From contig CAZSSM010000001.1 of the NCBI GenBank assembly GCA_964609385.1, positions 1 to 64,000 on the forward strand: a DNA stretch of 64,000 bases, written 5' to 3'. This DNA comes from CAZSSM01 sp964609385 (GTDB lineage: Bacteria; Planctomycetota; Planctomycetia; Isosphaerales; Isosphaeraceae). The notes beneath the pieces are model-generated. The model made no database searches, had not been told where the DNA came from, and was given only the letters and a program-made list of their open reading frames with translations. A program made the translations under genes and the position numbers. Shown here in pieces: positions 63,712-64,000 of this stretch; position 1 is the stretch's first letter; every line of letters begins with the position of its first letter.

Positions 63712-63782
63712 GGTCGGAAGTCCTCTCGCGGAATGGCTCGTCGGCCGTCTCATCAGAAGTGGTGTGGTGGAGGAATCGTCGG

Positions 63783-64000
63783 TCAGTTCGGTTGAGATGA
63801 CTCGGGATCGAGGCGTTGGATCTCTTCCTGGAGCAGTTTCTGGACCCGGTGTCGGGCCACATAGATCCGCGCCACCGGCATCTCTAACTGGTTGGCGACC
63901 TCTTCGGCAGGCACCTGCTCTAAGGCCGTGAGCCGGAAGGCGTCCCAGGTATGGGCCGCGACGCGGGCCCGGACGCGGACGATGGCCATGTCCATCAGTT
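63783..64000 (-). CDS. ECF-type RNA polymerase sigma factor, C-terminal part (5' end outside window)
   Basis: The frame is open to the window edge. The visible 72 or so residues match sigma region 4: WDAFRLTALEQVPAEEVANQLEMPVARIYVARHRVQKLL, with the HTH at the centre. The TWDAFRLTALE start is typical of planctomycete ECF factors. The gene is transcribed just upstream of the M28 peptidase and may share its operon. Confidence 0.85.
   Translation of the reverse strand, partial: LMDMAIVRVRARVAAHTWDAFRLTALEQVPAEEVANQLEMPVARIYVARHRVQKLLQEEIQRLDPESSQPN

Noticed and set aside
1..64000. CRISPR array, rRNA or tRNA genes
   Set aside because: I saw no regular spacer-repeat pattern and no tRNA-like cloverleaf or rRNA sequence. 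A dedicated tRNA scan was not possible.

Overview
The window looks like a chromosomal segment of a GC-rich planctomycete, probably from the Isosphaeraceae side of the phylum; this is inferred from gene content, not from a marker tree. The signs are a DUF1559 pseudopilin, a DUF1573 lipoprotein, a LEPR-type N-terminal motif on a subtilase, a very large zinc-ribbon signal peptidase I, and LPS genes (lptB, hldE, kdsB) that imply an outer membrane. I see no rRNA, tRNA or CRISPR array.

Layout. 1-9 kb: signal peptidase I (5' end outside the window), a DRB0094-type RNA ligase, lptB, small membrane proteins, folC and bifunctional hldE. 9-17 kb: an envelope cluster of two coupled membrane-anchored coiled-coil proteins, converging on a von Willebrand A protein and a tiny membrane protein, then a SEC-C/TPR protein overlapping a second repeat-rich protein. 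17-27 kb: a class V aminotransferase and serA (serine synthesis), an M20 amidohydrolase, a TPR lipoprotein, a probable AhpD-like selenoprotein with an in-frame TGA and a SECIS-like hairpin, and the 5-oxoprolinase operon pxpBAC. 27-38 kb: lipoprotein, cupin, DAHP synthase with an attenuator-like leader, alpha/beta hydrolase, a polytopic-membrane sigma-54 activator, a methyltransferase and a tRNA-dihydrouridine synthase. 38-49 kb: kdsB, subtilase, SDR, YjbQ, a low-GC patch with a broken pentapeptide-repeat gene, cytidine deaminase, and a MacAB-like efflux operon.

49-55 kb is the accessory part: an HTH-plus-membrane protein, a strongly AT-rich stretch, a serine resolvase, and a truncated ISAzo13-like transposase gene split by an IS21-family element. 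The IS21 copy has recognisable ends and a 5-bp target duplication but carries an internal deletion that removed the start of istB.

55-64 kb holds a four-gene operon on the minus strand (MFS/spermidine-synthase-like protein fused to a C39-like peptidase domain, DUF1573 lipoprotein, TlpA-like thioredoxin, DUF1559 pseudopilin), then an ADP-ribosylglycohydrolase, an M28 peptidase and the C-terminal end of an ECF-type sigma factor running off the window.

The strongest single observation is the selenoprotein at 22938-23567. Sec replaces the second cysteine of a CxxC centre, the AhpD catalytic Glu, Cys and His are at the expected spacings, and a hairpin of bacterial SECIS type follows at the right distance.
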